From a virus, in IMG/VR virus record IMGVR_UViG_3300015360_000062, positions 1 to 50,365 of that record: a stretch of DNA of 50,365 nucleotides; one strand, 5' to 3'. The notes under the pieces are model-generated. The model saw only the letters and a program-made list of their open reading frames with translations, ran no database searches and had not been told where the DNA came from. This document shows positions 8,688 through 18,713 of the stretch, in pieces. Positions within the stretch are counted from its first letter, which is position 1, and each line of letters opens with the position of its first letter. A program made the translations under genes and the position numbers.

Positions 8688-9308
8688 ATGGGAATGAATG
8701 TTTTTGCACCATACAGAAAAAGAAATACATCTTTCATAGTTAAAAATATTATAACTAATAGCAACAAAACTGTTAAGATATTTCATTACCCAATTCCTAT
8801 AGGAGCTGTAAGAGATCTTTTAGGTATACCTGGAATATCGGAATCTGATATTAGAGCTTCTCTTTTGAAAGGTGAAATTTTACACAAAATCTTAGCCAAA
8901 GAAATAACTGTTATTGAAAGTGATATAGATCTTTTACAATTCAACACTGCTCAAAAGCTTTTTCTACAAAAAGCTGGCGTAATTAACGGTCTTGAAGTAA
9001 CTGATTCTCAAGTTCAATCATCAAAATTGAGAGAATTAATATCTTTTATAGATGAAGGAGTAGAAACTGGTGGATATAAAGAAACCACCAGTTATCCATT
9101 TCCTACAAATATTACATGGTATACTGATAATACTAAGTCAAAAAAAGTTGTAGAAAAACTAATGACATATTATGGAAATAATTTGCCTTTTATCATTACT
9201 TGGAATATATATAATGATGATGGAATTACTATTTCAAATGTTATTATAGATACAATCGTATATCAAAGTAATTCATTTGAATTCACCAAAACAAGAGTGA
9301 TAGCCTAA
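8688..9308 (+). CDS. Unknown virion-region protein
   Basis: A 206-residue protein, started by the ATG at 8688 with AGAGG (8676-8680) seven bases upstream, which overlaps the end of the previous gene. It mixes helical and beta segments, has a Pro-Gly-Ile turn near residue 48 and no cysteine. Its stop codon overlaps the next start (TAATG), so the pair is translationally coupled. In this position a tail terminator or connector role is plausible; I found no motif to support a specific one. Confidence 0.72.
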   Translation: MGMNVFAPYRKRNTSFIVKNIITNSNKTVKIFHYPIPIGAVRDLLGIPGISESDIRASLLKGEILHKILAKEITVIESDIDLLQFNTAQKLFLQKAGVINGLEVTDSQVQSSKLRELISFIDEGVETGGYKETTSYPFPTNITWYTDNTKSKKVVEKLMTYYGNNLPFIITWNIYNDDGITISNVIIDTIVYQSNSFEFTKTRVIA

Positions 9309-9679
9309 TGTCAGATTCACCAGTATCTATTATATATGATAGTCTAGGTAATCCAATTGGTGTTATATTGGATGGTGTTACCTATAGGTTACAAGTAGAG
9401 GCTAAATTAGCTGCTGGTACTAACACTATTGGTAAAGTAAATCAAGGTGCCCCAGGAGATACTGCTTGGCCAGTTAATTTTGCTCCAGCAATTCTTAAAG
9501 AAGTTTATGATATAGGTGATACTGTAATATATGTGGGTTCAGCCGTGTTAGGAACACTTACTTCAGCGGCGGCATGGCGAATTAAAAGAACATATTTGGT
9601 TGGTGGAAATCCAACTATTACGCAGTGGACATCTAGTACTGCTGTTTGGGATAATCGAGCTACGGAAACTTTTGAATAA
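9308..9679 (+). CDS. Small beta-rich virion-associated protein
   Basis: A 123-residue beta-rich protein. The N-terminus has an Ile-x-Tyr-Asp-x-x-Gly-Asn-Pro-Ile pattern followed by Gly-Val-Thr-Tyr-Arg-Leu, the type of short strand-turn-strand start seen in phage appendage proteins. It has one-base overlaps (TAATG) with both the preceding and following genes, which strongly suggests co-translation with the 1082-residue fibre-like protein that follows. It may be an adaptor or a capping partner for that protein. No known family is assigned. Confidence 0.72.
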   Translation: MSDSPVSIIYDSLGNPIGVILDGVTYRLQVEAKLAAGTNTIGKVNQGAPGDTAWPVNFAPAILKEVYDIGDTVIYVGSAVLGTLTSAAAWRIKRTYLVGGNPTITQWTSSTAVWDNRATETFE

Positions 9680-12600
9680 TGGCAACTTATACTATTACTA
9701 CAGCAGTTAATATTGATACTTTAGCAACTAAAGTAGGGTCCGATACCTATAATATCAACGGAGGTTATCTTACAGTCGATCAGGATACTCGTTTTGGAAC
9801 AAACCAAAATACCAGCGCTGCTATGGGTAACATTACATTGTCAGCTACTTTAGGTGGTACTATAGAATTCAACTCTACTCTTATAAGAATAATTCCATAC
9901 AATACTGGTACTGGTAACGTGCCAGCGTATGATACTGTAATTTCTCAGGGGGCGGCGAGCGGAAAACTTTTAGGAGTTTATTCTACTTTAGGCGCTGCTC
10001 CAACAGCCGTTGCAGCAGCTATGCCTGCAACAGGGTTTATTAAAATAAGACAATGGAATAGCATTGCTTATTCTTCTGGAGCTTTAACTGGCATTAGCGC
10101 TTCAGCAACAGACGTTGACCGTGCAGGATGGCTGGAAATTGTTGGAGTTAATGCTTTAACTTGCACAGTAAATAGATTGAATCTATTTAAAGCTCGTGGA
10201 GATTGGTTTGATCTTGGCACTACTGATGGTACAAGGGCTACTACGTATCAAATACCTAGTAATGGTGCTATAGCGTATCTTCCTGGCGTATGGGTCGAAA
10301 CAGGTACGGCAACAAATATTTATGAATTCTATCCATGTGCAGGATCATTGACAGCTCTAGCTGCCAATATTGCTACCGATGAAATTAGAGGTAGATTTTG
10401 CTGGATATCAACAGAAGGATTACTTAGATTTGGTCATGATGGAACTAATTTAACTGGTGGATTTATTCCACAATCTGGTAGAAAAGTTAGAATACCTAAT
10501 ATATTTTTTATGTGTTGTACTGCTGCTGGACCAACAGTTAATGTTTTGCCAAATGCCACGCTTGCAACTAGATATGAATTTTCAACAATAGGTGGCGGTG
10601 TTATTGATATAGATAAGGCTTCTATTGATTGGTATATGAATATCAATCAGCCGTATTCTGTAGCTCTTACAAATACGGGTATTTTAACATCTCTTGTATG
10701 TACTGAAATAGCGTCTCCAATAGCATGGAGTCATGTTGGTGTTGGTCAGGAAGCGGCTAATACACAATTTGCTTTATCGATGTCACTTAATTTCGCTGGC
10801 GGCACTATGGATAGTTGTGTCTGGTCTCGTGCAACATTGGCTACAACAGGAAACTATGTTAATACGTATACTGATAATTCTGGCTTTGCTATAACAAATG
10901 AACGCACACATGCTTTAGGTGGTGTTAGAGGTAATGCCAATACTGGAGCACAAAATTTAGTTCGTGCTATTAGTTGTACTTGGACAAACACTACTATCGG
11001 TGGTGGTCGTATATTTATTACTACATGCACAGATGTATCATTTACAGATAGTATATATTATGATCATCCTGCTACAACAACACCAGTAACTATGCCTATG
11101 TATATGTTTGATATTTCTTCAAGCTGTCTGAGAGTTAAATTTGATGGCATTACTTTTGGAGGATTGGCGCTTGTTCAACCGTACAGCGGTATTTTGAATA
11201 TCAGTGCTGCTGGGTGTACTGATATTAAACTTAGAAATCTTGGAACATATGCTTCGCCACTTAATCTTGGTGGTACTCAAGAAAATAACGTTGCTTGGTC
11301 AAGGGCAACTACAACTGCAACTGTGACTAAAATAGCTCATGGATTAAAAGTTAATGATATTATTTATGTGTTAATATCATCAAATGTTGCTGCGATTGTT
11401 GTAGGAACTAAAACTGTGGCAACAGTTCCAACTGCTGACACATTTACATTTACATCTTTAAATGCCGGCGCAGCATCAGGAACATTAACATATTATCCAA
11501 CAATGTCTGCAAATTTATTTGTTTTAGCATCGGCAGCAGCGGCAAATACTGTAAATATAAAAAGATGTTATACTACAGGTACTAGGACAAATCTTTATAC
11601 CGCAGATAACTCTAGTAAGAATATTATATTAGAAAATGTCTATGGTGATTTTGTAGGAATACCACTAACGCGTCAACTAAATGGATATTTGAAAGGGGTG
11701 GGCAGTACACCTTCTTTAGCTGTTCAAACATCTTGTTACGGAACCCATTGGTTTGATGCCTTTACAGCAAAACCTACTACAAATACAGTAACAGTTGCTT
11801 GGACAAGATCAACTACTGTAGCAACAATTACATCTACTACACATAATTTACGTACTGGTTTATTTATTAACGTTAGTCAAACTAGTGATGCTGCTGCAAT
11901 TGTACTTGGGCAAAAAACAATTACTGCCACTACTACTAATGAATTTACGTTTACATGTTTAAATGCAGGCGCCGCATCTGGAACATTAACATTTGTACCA
12001 TTAACTGGTCGTATTGGTTTATTAATGAATGAATCAACGTCTGATACGGCTTCCCAATATACTGTTGATGCTGGTGCAACAGCGTTTACGAGCGCTGGTG
12101 GTTTATATATGCCTAATGTTAACGATCAAATAACATTCATATCACCAAATTATATTATTGGTCACACTGATTTTCCAATAGCGGAAGCTGTAATGGCAGG
12201 TGGCACTATAGCAAACTATACAATAACATATGCTATTGATAAAAATAATGGATCTGGATATTCATCATTCAATAATTTGTATTATACAAGGGTTGGCGGT
12301 GGTGGCAGCAATGCTTCAACAACTGTAACAATGACAAGTACTACAGGCGTAGCTGCAAATGATTATATATTTGGAACAAATATAGCTCCAAATGCTAAGG
12401 TTGTATCAATTGATAGCGCCATCAACGTAACTGTAAATATTGCAAATACAGGAGTTGTTTCTGGTATTCTTAGATTTAATCAATTACCATCAGAGACAAG
12501 TATCGACTCTCAACTTGGATTCAAGTTGAAAGTTAGAATACTTACTGCTACTGCTAACGTTACAGCGATTACATCATTATTTGCATATACCAATAGTACT

Positions 12601-12927
12601 GATACATCTAGAGCTTATCAGTATTCATTAGAAACAGTATCGCTGTCTATTACTGTAAAAAATACGCTTGGTGTAGCTATACAGAATGCCAGAGTTGCTA
12701 TTTATAACAGCGATGATAATTCAGAGTTGTTAAATGTTATAACTAATGCTAGTGGAATTGCTTCTGGAACAACTTCATTCACATCAAATCAAAATATTTA
12801 TATTAGAGTTCGTAAAACAACCACAGGATCAACTAGATATTTCAATAATGATTCATCTGGAACTATTTTATCTTCTGGATTTACATCAACTGTAACTTTA
12901 CTTACAGATACAATTGCCGCGTCATAA
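9679..12927 (+). CDS. Large fibre/appendage protein with duplicated domain
   Basis: A 1082-residue, Thr/Ser/Gly/Ala-rich, all-beta protein, typical of phage fibres or head/neck appendages. Residues 536-608 and 702-774 are two copies of one domain: both have an Ala-Trp-[ST]-Arg start, a His-Gly/Asn-Leu turn and end in the shared string LNAGAASGTLT. The C-terminal part (about 985-1060) looks like an Ig-like or carboxypeptidase-regulatory-like module (Val-x-Asn-x-x-Gly-x-x-Ile-x-x-Ala-x-Val, then Ser-Gly-Ile-Ala-Ser-Gly). Its ATG overlaps the previous stop. It is probably an outer virion protein that contacts the host or environment; where on the virion it sits cannot be told. Confidence 0.75.
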   Translation: MATYTITTAVNIDTLATKVGSDTYNINGGYLTVDQDTRFGTNQNTSAAMGNITLSATLGGTIEFNSTLIRIIPYNTGTGNVPAYDTVISQGAASGKLLGVYSTLGAAPTAVAAAMPATGFIKIRQWNSIAYSSGALTGISASATDVDRAGWLEIVGVNALTCTVNRLNLFKARGDWFDLGTTDGTRATTYQIPSNGAIAYLPGVWVETGTATNIYEFYPCAGSLTALAANIATDEIRGRFCWISTEGLLRFGHDGTNLTGGFIPQSGRKVRIPNIFFMCCTAAGPTVNVLPNATLATRYEFSTIGGGVIDIDKASIDWYMNINQPYSVALTNTGILTSLVCTEIASPIAWSHVGVGQEAANTQFALSMSLNFAGGTMDSCVWSRATLATTGNYVNTYTDNSGFAITNERTHALGGVRGNANTGAQNLVRAISCTWTNTTIGGGRIFITTCTDVSFTDSIYYDHPATTTPVTMPMYMFDISSSCLRVKFDGITFGGLALVQPYSGILNISAAGCTDIKLRNLGTYASPLNLGGTQENNVAWSRATTTATVTKIAHGLKVNDIIYVLISSNVAAIVVGTKTVATVPTADTFTFTSLNAGAASGTLTYYPTMSANLFVLASAAAANTVNIKRCYTTGTRTNLYTADNSSKNIILENVYGDFVGIPLTRQLNGYLKGVGSTPSLAVQTSCYGTHWFDAFTAKPTTNTVTVAWTRSTTVATITSTTHNLRTGLFINVSQTSDAAAIVLGQKTITATTTNEFTFTCLNAGAASGTLTFVPLTGRIGLLMNESTSDTASQYTVDAGATAFTSAGGLYMPNVNDQITFISPNYIIGHTDFPIAEAVMAGGTIANYTITYAIDKNNGSGYSSFNNLYYTRVGGGGSNASTTVTMTSTTGVAANDYIFGTNIAPNAKVVSIDSAINVTVNIANTGVVSGILRFNQLPSETSIDSQLGFKLKVRILTATANVTAITSLFAYTNSTDTSRAYQYSLETVSLSITVKNTLGVAIQNARVAIYNSDDNSELLNVITNASGIASGTTSFTSNQNIYIRVRKTTTGSTRYFNNDSSGTILSSGFTSTVTLLTDTIAAS
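11284..12000 (+). repeat. Two copies of a ~73-residue domain in the fibre gene
   Basis: Copies lie at 11284-11502 and 11782-12000. The protein copies share the Ala-Trp-x-Arg start, a Val-x-Gly-x-Lys-Thr middle and an 11-residue identical end. The DNA has diverged at synonymous positions, so the duplication is old or maintained by selection. Confidence 0.8.
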
Positions 12928-12989
12928 CATATATACTACTTTTTACTCATTGTATGTAGTACCTTTTAATAAAATAGCTGGAGCTTTAC

Positions 12990-15419
12990 ATGTCTGATAC
13001 AATTCTTGGTGGTGATTTTACAGTTTATTATTTGGCAGAAAATCGCCAAAAACGTATTGTATGGACTGGTTCCGCTACTGGCACCAGAACAACTAACCAA
13101 TTATATTCTACTTTAGCTGATTTGCTAGATGAACTAAATCAGATGGATGATGGTTCGGCAATTAGTGCCCAGACACCAACAGAATATACAATAGGTATTA
13201 TTGATCCATCAGATAAAGATCCATGGTTCATTGATAGAACTACCGTTGAGCATCTTGTTGGTGGCGCTCTTAAGACAAATGGATGGTTAAGAGCTACAAC
13301 TACAAATACTGGTGTAGTAAGAATTACTTATACTATTGGAACAGATTTTATTACAGGAGATATTGGTAAAACTGTAACAAATGCAACAAGCGGTGCTACT
13401 GGAACATTATTAGATTTTGCAACATCTAACTCGGTTAAATATGCATGGATTAGACCAACATCATTTGCTGCGGGTAATGATTGGGGCGGTACATCAGGTA
13501 CTATTACAGTAACATCAGGTTCAGTTGCAAGCGTAACTCAAGATACTGCCGCAGTTTCTGGTGAAATGTTATGGGCTAATATTTATAATACAGGAATTGC
13601 CACACTAGTAGCTAATACAGATCAATATGTTTATCAAAATGGATTAAACCTTGCAGCTTACAAGGGCACATTCTCTTGGTGGGCAAGTGGTACATTTGAT
13701 ATTTTAATTCCTGTTCAAGATATGGGTACTCTTATTGACGGTGGATTCATTACAGTTTTCGCAAGACAATCAAATCAGACGTACGCCCAATTCACATCAG
13801 GACTATCTGCTGGTGGTCGTAACCCTATCCCTCTACAAACCGGAACAGATCTTAACAATACTCTTATAGGTTATAACACATTCACATCTACTGCTGGAAC
13901 TGGCACATTTGTTGTTGGTGAAATTATTTATACTCCTGCGGCAGGCGCCTTAAGTGCTGCTACAGCTAAAGGTATAATAACAGCAGTTACAGGATCTCCA
14001 GGTACGACACCAACTTTAACATATTACTTGATTGGTGATTTAACTAATTTTGTTAATACAAATACTATTAAAGGTAATACATCTGATGCAACATGTACTT
14101 CAGCGGCACCAACAGCTACTGCAATAACTACATATACTGCAACTATAACTCATGCTAATGATACCAGCCAAGATATCAATGAAAATGGATCTGCGGAACC
14201 ATACTCAATTGCAATTGATTTAGTAAGTACATATTCAGTTCTACAAGGTTACCAATATACTCAATTTTTAACCCGTCGTGGCGGTACAACTACCGTCAAA
14301 ACTGATGGCATTGAAGGAGAGAGATATATTGGGTCTGATTATCGTATGACATATACTACGCTTACTGGTACAGTTGCTGAAGGGGCGACTGTTACTGGCT
14401 TAACAAGTTCAGCGAGCGGTACGGTTGTAGCTCATCATACCGTATTGAAAATATTAGTATTACGTAATTCTCGTGGTACATTTACAAATGGTGAAACCGT
14501 TCAGGTTTCTGGTGGTAACAATGTTTCGGCAGTAGTGCCAACAGCTATTACTCCAATTGGTGCTGCGCCATTTGGTATTTTTGCCGGAGGTACATGGTTC
14601 GCTGCGCCAGGTGTTGTTCTTAATAATTATCTTACTAGTGATGTTAACAAATTCCAACTTACAGATGATACTGGGGCGACTGTTACAGCACCTACGAAAG
14701 TTACCGTGCAGGTTTCTAATACAAGATTAGCTGATCGTGTCGCTGTATTTAGATTGGTAGTTGCTGGTGGTATTATAGATAAAAGTGAGTATCTTGGAAC
14801 TGCTCAATCAGCAGGGGCTACTACATTAGTTGCAGGCAGTGCAATAACAAATGATACTCCAGGTAAAACTAGTGGCGGAATTGTTCGTTTAGTAGATGTA
14901 AGCGCTACTACTGAATATAGATTAAGATATAATAGTTATGCATCTGCAACCTTCACATTAGCATCTCGTACAGGATTAACCGCTGATGGCGGTTCGAGTT
15001 CAACTCTTTTGGTTGATGCTGGAGCCACGTTTATTACATGGGGTATAAAAATTGGTGACTTGATAAGAAATACTACTGAGTCAGTTATAGCTTATGTTTC
15101 ATCTGTTGATTCTGAAACTCAATTAACAACAACAACAATTGGAAATTGGACTGGTGATTCGTATGAAATAAATACATTGCCAGTAGCTACAACGACATCA
15201 GATACAATCTATGTTCCAATTATAGATAGTTATGAAACTGTTGGAACCGGCGGTGCTCCTGGTGATGAAGCCGTAAGCGTAACATACCTTGCTAACGTAC
15301 CTGTTTTAGTTAGAGCTAGAAAAGCTGGAACTATTCTACCATTTGAAACAGAATCAACTATTACAAGCGGTGGAATGAATGTAAGCGTAATTCGTACCGC
15401 AGATTCAATCTTCACCTAA
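12990..15419 (+). CDS. Large beta-rich virion protein
   Basis: An 809-residue, Thr/Gly/Ala/Val-rich protein of all-beta appearance, with TGGAG (12979-12983) six bases before the ATG. The first 100 residues are less repetitive and may be the assembly domain; an Asp-Pro-x-Asp-Lys-Asp-Pro-Trp-Phe motif lies near residue 73. From about 105 on, a degenerate unit recurs at least three times (near 115-150, 300-350 and 455-510): a strand, a Gly-x-x-Val/Ile turn, then Ser-Gly/Ala-x-Gly-Thr. This unit resembles short beta modules common in phage structural proteins. It is a likely outer virion or fibre component, unplaced. Confidence 0.73.
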   Translation: MSDTILGGDFTVYYLAENRQKRIVWTGSATGTRTTNQLYSTLADLLDELNQMDDGSAISAQTPTEYTIGIIDPSDKDPWFIDRTTVEHLVGGALKTNGWLRATTTNTGVVRITYTIGTDFITGDIGKTVTNATSGATGTLLDFATSNSVKYAWIRPTSFAAGNDWGGTSGTITVTSGSVASVTQDTAAVSGEMLWANIYNTGIATLVANTDQYVYQNGLNLAAYKGTFSWWASGTFDILIPVQDMGTLIDGGFITVFARQSNQTYAQFTSGLSAGGRNPIPLQTGTDLNNTLIGYNTFTSTAGTGTFVVGEIIYTPAAGALSAATAKGIITAVTGSPGTTPTLTYYLIGDLTNFVNTNTIKGNTSDATCTSAAPTATAITTYTATITHANDTSQDINENGSAEPYSIAIDLVSTYSVLQGYQYTQFLTRRGGTTTVKTDGIEGERYIGSDYRMTYTTLTGTVAEGATVTGLTSSASGTVVAHHTVLKILVLRNSRGTFTNGETVQVSGGNNVSAVVPTAITPIGAAPFGIFAGGTWFAAPGVVLNNYLTSDVNKFQLTDDTGATVTAPTKVTVQVSNTRLADRVAVFRLVVAGGIIDKSEYLGTAQSAGATTLVAGSAITNDTPGKTSGGIVRLVDVSATTEYRLRYNSYASATFTLASRTGLTADGGSSSTLLVDAGATFITWGIKIGDLIRNTTESVIAYVSSVDSETQLTTTTIGNWTGDSYEINTLPVATTTSDTIYVPIIDSYETVGTGGAPGDEAVSVTYLANVPVLVRARKAGTILPFETESTITSGGMNVSVIRTADSIFT

Positions 15420-15439
15420 AAAGTACTGAGAGTTATTAA

Positions 15440-15595
15440 ATGGAAAATGTTATTATCACACCTAAAAAACCTAAATATAATGATGAGGATACTAAAAAGG
15501 AAGGAAGTCCAATAGAAACTCCTTATAAGTACTCAGATACAAGAAGAGTGTTACGAGATTTATTTGAATTGGAAGATGAAGATAAAAATAAATGA
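15440..15595 (+). CDS. Small acidic protein, 51 residues
   Basis: A short frame from ATG 15440 to TGA 15593-15595. It starts 21 bases after the upstream stop and overlaps the next start by four bases (ATGA), the same coupling used elsewhere in this region, which argues that it is real. The product is highly charged: a Lys/Pro-rich first third and an acidic end. GAG at 15428-15430 lies nine bases upstream and may act as a weak ribosome binding site. Function unknown; it may be a small chaperone or linker for the neighbouring fibre genes. Confidence 0.6.
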   Translation: MENVIITPKKPKYNDEDTKKEGSPIETPYKYSDTRRVLRDLFELEDEDKNK

Positions 15596-15963
15596 ACGAC
15601 ATAGAAAAAGAAGCATTAAAGTATGATCTGGTTTCTTTAATTGGTTTACAGGAAAGAAGAAAACAAAATGTACTTATATTTGAGCAATCTATAAAGAATG
15701 AAAGGGCTGCTTGTCAACAAGAAGAAACCGCTCAATCATTTCTTGAACAGAAATTACGTCAACATGATCTTAATCTTAATAAATTAACGGATACAGATAA
15801 GGAATTAATTCTATCTGATTTACCTAAGTTAAAATCTACTTATGAAAAACGTAATCAAACTATAATGCTTTTAAAGACTGCTATTCTAGAAGAGTATGAA
15901 GCTATGGATCATGAAGAGAAGATGATTCGATTCTTGGAGAAAACAAATGGCAGTAAGAAATGA
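15592..15963 (+). CDS. Small coiled-coil protein
   Basis: A 123-residue protein that is almost wholly charged helix, with Leu/Ile spacing suited to a coiled coil at about residues 1-115. It has one Cys near residue 39 and no membrane segment. Its start overlaps the preceding 51-residue gene (ATGA), and its end overlaps the next gene by 17 bases. This tight packing suggests it is made together with the beta-helix protein that follows. A trimerisation or chaperone partner for that fibre is a reasonable guess, but no family was recognised. Confidence 0.7.
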   Translation: MNDIEKEALKYDLVSLIGLQERRKQNVLIFEQSIKNERAACQQEETAQSFLEQKLRQHDLNLNKLTDTDKELILSDLPKLKSTYEKRNQTIMLLKTAILEEYEAMDHEEKMIRFLEKTNGSKK

Positions 15964-17500
15964 TGTTAGAGTTGATTGGTCACAAAGCCCGCGTTTAATA
16001 TTTATAGCTGCACCATCAGTTACTATTTCTATTCAAGATCTTGTAGATACGTTACGTGTTTTAGAGGAAGATTTGGTAGATGGATTAGCCAATAGTCAAA
16101 TTATTGCTGCCGCTGGAAAAGAAAACTTGGGTGGAGGTGTATCTGTAGGTATCACTGCAAAATTACTCAATGCAAGAATAGCTTTTGAGTCTAGAAAAAA
16201 TAGTACAGAATCAGGATCCATAACTACTTTAGATATTAACGGCGTAACCATTAACGATACGTCTGCAACATTTATAAGTAATGGTGTTGTTCCTGGTTCA
16301 TGGGTAGTTAATTTAACAGACGGATCTAGAGCAACGATTTTAAAGGTAGTATCTGAAACTCAACTTATAACTGATGGACTTGGCGATGGTACAGATAATA
16401 AATTTGAAATCTCTGATGTTTATGAAATACAAAATGTTATACAATGTGATATAAATGGAGGAAATATTGTTGCTGTAGGAGCTGATGGAGTATCAGTTCT
16501 ATCACCTATATTACCAACAATGGGCACTCAAGCAGTAAAAACTGCTTCATCTAGTGCTACTATTAACGATCAGCAACTTCAAACTCAACAAAAGTATCTT
16601 ATTGAAAGTCTTCGTAAAGATCATCAAGCAAGTGGTGAAATTTTCTATTGGAATCCATTAACTGGAAGTGATTCCAATTCTGGAGAATTGCCAGAATTAC
16701 CAAGAGCTACATTTGCTAGCATTCATGATAATTTGATAGTTAGTGGGCGTGGTGATGTTGTATTTATTGTAGCAAATAGTGGTGGAACAGGAATTACTAT
16801 ATCAGAAAGATTATCAATTAGTAAACATTCTGTATTCTTAAGGGCTCCTGGCAATACTAAATTCATACCATCCACAACAACAGGTCCAACAATTACTATA
16901 ACTGGCAATAACGTATCTTTGTCTGGTGTTTCTGTTTATAATATTGGTGGCGGTCATCCAGCTATAAGAGCTAATGGTGGTAACTTTAGAATGGAGAGTT
17001 CTCAAGTTATTACATCTACTGGTAATGGGTTAGAGATATTAGGTGGATCAGCTAATTTTATAGAACGTGTACTTATTAGAGGTTGTGCTGGTAATGGTAT
17101 TCTAGTTAAAGATACTACTTTAACTAATATAGAGAGTAGTATAATAAGAGATAATGTAGGATATGGGGTCAAATATGAAGCTACGTCACTTGGCTCATGC
17201 GCTATTTCATTATTGGATTATGGTGTTTGTCAAAATAATACAACTGGCGGTGTAAGTATAGGTGATGGAGTAGTATCTACTACTATTACAGATAGATTTT
17301 ATATAGCACTAAATGCAGAACAACCAATACGTATAAGTAATCTTGGCATTTATACTGATGAAAATGAAAAAAATGTTATTGACAGAAATGTAGATGCAAT
17401 ATGGGATGAACTAAAATCAACCCATACTACACCTGGATCTATAGGTAATGACTTGGCTACATCAAAAAATGTTATAGCAGCAAGTATAGTATTCAAATAA
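15947..17500 (+). CDS. Right-handed beta-helix tail spike/fibre protein
   Basis: A 517-residue protein. The N-terminal third (to about 210) is mixed helix and strand and probably anchors it to the virion. At about residues 232-255 is the pattern Tyr-Trp-Asn-Pro-x-x-Gly-Ser-Asp-Ser-Asn-Ser-Gly followed by Pro-Arg-Ala-Thr-Phe, which in pectate-lyase-like proteins marks entry into a right-handed beta-helix. Residues about 260-450 show the coil repeats (Ile-x-Ile-x-Gly-Asn-Asn-Val; Gly-Asn-Gly-Ile-x-Val). Such proteins act as receptor-binding spikes, sometimes cutting polysaccharide; no catalytic residues can be assigned. The end overlaps the opposite-strand CCA gene by eight bases. Confidence 0.75.
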   Translation: MAVRNDVRVDWSQSPRLIFIAAPSVTISIQDLVDTLRVLEEDLVDGLANSQIIAAAGKENLGGGVSVGITAKLLNARIAFESRKNSTESGSITTLDINGVTINDTSATFISNGVVPGSWVVNLTDGSRATILKVVSETQLITDGLGDGTDNKFEISDVYEIQNVIQCDINGGNIVAVGADGVSVLSPILPTMGTQAVKTASSSATINDQQLQTQQKYLIESLRKDHQASGEIFYWNPLTGSDSNSGELPELPRATFASIHDNLIVSGRGDVVFIVANSGGTGITISERLSISKHSVFLRAPGNTKFIPSTTTGPTITITGNNVSLSGVSVYNIGGGHPAIRANGGNFRMESSQVITSTGNGLEILGGSANFIERVLIRGCAGNGILVKDTTLTNIESSIIRDNVGYGVKYEATSLGSCAISLLDYGVCQNNTTGGVSIGDGVVSTTITDRFYIALNAEQPIRISNLGIYTDENEKNVIDRNVDAIWDELKSTHTTPGSIGNDLATSKNVIAASIVFK

Positions 17501-18713
17501 ATGACTTAGATAGTTCTAATAAATAATTTAAATTATTGCAAGAGGGTTCATTGATGATTGTTTTATAGCAGTCGTCAAGAGCCTTTTTTAGTTTTGGTCC
17601 CGGAGTAAACCCTATAGCCATCAAATAATTTCCATTGATTGCCATTTCTTTTCTAGAGAAGGCAGTATGCGCTTCACTGTCAGTAAATTGTAGTTCACAA
17701 TCCATTGCATCTAATAGATAAATGAATTGATCAAAAGTTTCTTTCCAGCCATCTCCAGTATTTTTAATAATAGAAACGAACTTCCTATATTCCAATGGAG
17801 ATTGATCATAAGATTCTTCAAAATTATTGAACAATTCATGTAGAAAGATAACCATGTTAATTTCTTTTGTTGAGAATTTCAATGATTTCATTTCAGAATC
17901 AATTTCTTCTTTAGTAGCATTTCTATATAAGAAAGCTAATCTTGTTTCTAGGTTACCTGAGCATCTTGCCTGATCTAACAAATAAGAACCACCACAATAT
18001 TGTACTAATAAAGGTGTCGCCACTATTAATGCCCTAGAATTAAGCATGGCAAGTAATCCAATTTGAGGATTTTTTGTCATAAGAGTTTTACAAAGCTCAT
18101 CTTTTATACGCTCTTTAGATACTTTTGTAAGAGTAGCTATGCTATTTTTCATTGAATGAAATGTATTCAATTCAATATGATAGTTGAATCTGGCTGAAAA
18201 CCTAGCGGCTCTCATTATTCTTAAACCATCTTCTTTGAAACGTTCATCAGCATTACCTACAGCTTTAATGATGGAACTATTAATATCATCAATACCTCCA
18301 AATGGATCGACTAATCGATCTGTTAATGGATCATAAGCTATTGCATTAATAGTTAAATCACGACGAGATAAATCTTCTTCAACATTAGTAACGAAGAAAA
18401 CTTCTTCGGGTCTTCTTCCATCTTTATATTCTCCTTCAACTCTAAAAGTCGTTACTTCAAAGGTATTTTGTATACCTTCACCTAGAGATACAGTTATTGT
18501 TCCGTGTTGAAGTCCAGTAGGATATGTTTTTGGGAAGATAGCAATTACTTGTTCTGGTGTAGCGCTTGTGGTTATGTCCCAATCTTTAGGTGTTTGACCT
18601 AAAATTAGGTCACGCACACAACCACCAACGATAAATGCTTGATGACCATGCTCGGTTAGTATTTGACAAACTTGTAAAGCACCTGGATTAACTTGGTCTT
18701 TTGTAATATTCAT
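17493..18713 (-). CDS. cca: CCA-adding tRNA nucleotidyltransferase (class II)
   Basis: A 406-residue enzyme of the class II nucleotidyltransferase family, which adds or repairs the 3' CCA end of tRNAs using CTP and ATP. All main motifs are present: GGCVRD at 30-35, the metal-binding DWD at 44-46, RRDLTINA at 117-124, DPFGG at 136-140 and EDGLRIMRAARFSARF at 161-176. A PGPKL element near 371-375 belongs to the C-terminal body/tail helices. The length is normal for bacterial enzymes, so it looks intact. Poly(A) polymerase I shares the core, but the overall motif set reads as CCA-adding. It is on the minus strand, tail-to-tail with a fibre gene, inside the accessory island. No clear ribosome binding site is seen. 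Confidence 0.93.
   Translation of the reverse strand: MNITKDQVNPGALQVCQILTEHGHQAFIVGGCVRDLILGQTPKDWDITTSATPEQVIAIFPKTYPTGLQHGTITVSLGEGIQNTFEVTTFRVEGEYKDGRRPEEVFFVTNVEEDLSRRDLTINAIAYDPLTDRLVDPFGGIDDINSSIIKAVGNADERFKEDGLRIMRAARFSARFNYHIELNTFHSMKNSIATLTKVSKERIKDELCKTLMTKNPQIGLLAMLNSRALIVATPLLVQYCGGSYLLDQARCSGNLETRLAFLYRNATKEEIDSEMKSLKFSTKEINMVIFLHELFNNFEESYDQSPLEYRKFVSIIKNTGDGWKETFDQFIYLLDAMDCELQFTDSEAHTAFSRKEMAINGNYLMAIGFTPGPKLKKALDDCYKTIINEPSCNNLNYLLELSKSFI

Noticed and set aside
14985-15010. A GGTTCGAGT string resembling a tRNA T-loop
   Set aside because: It is inside the 12990 coding frame and no acceptor or anticodon arm can be built around it.
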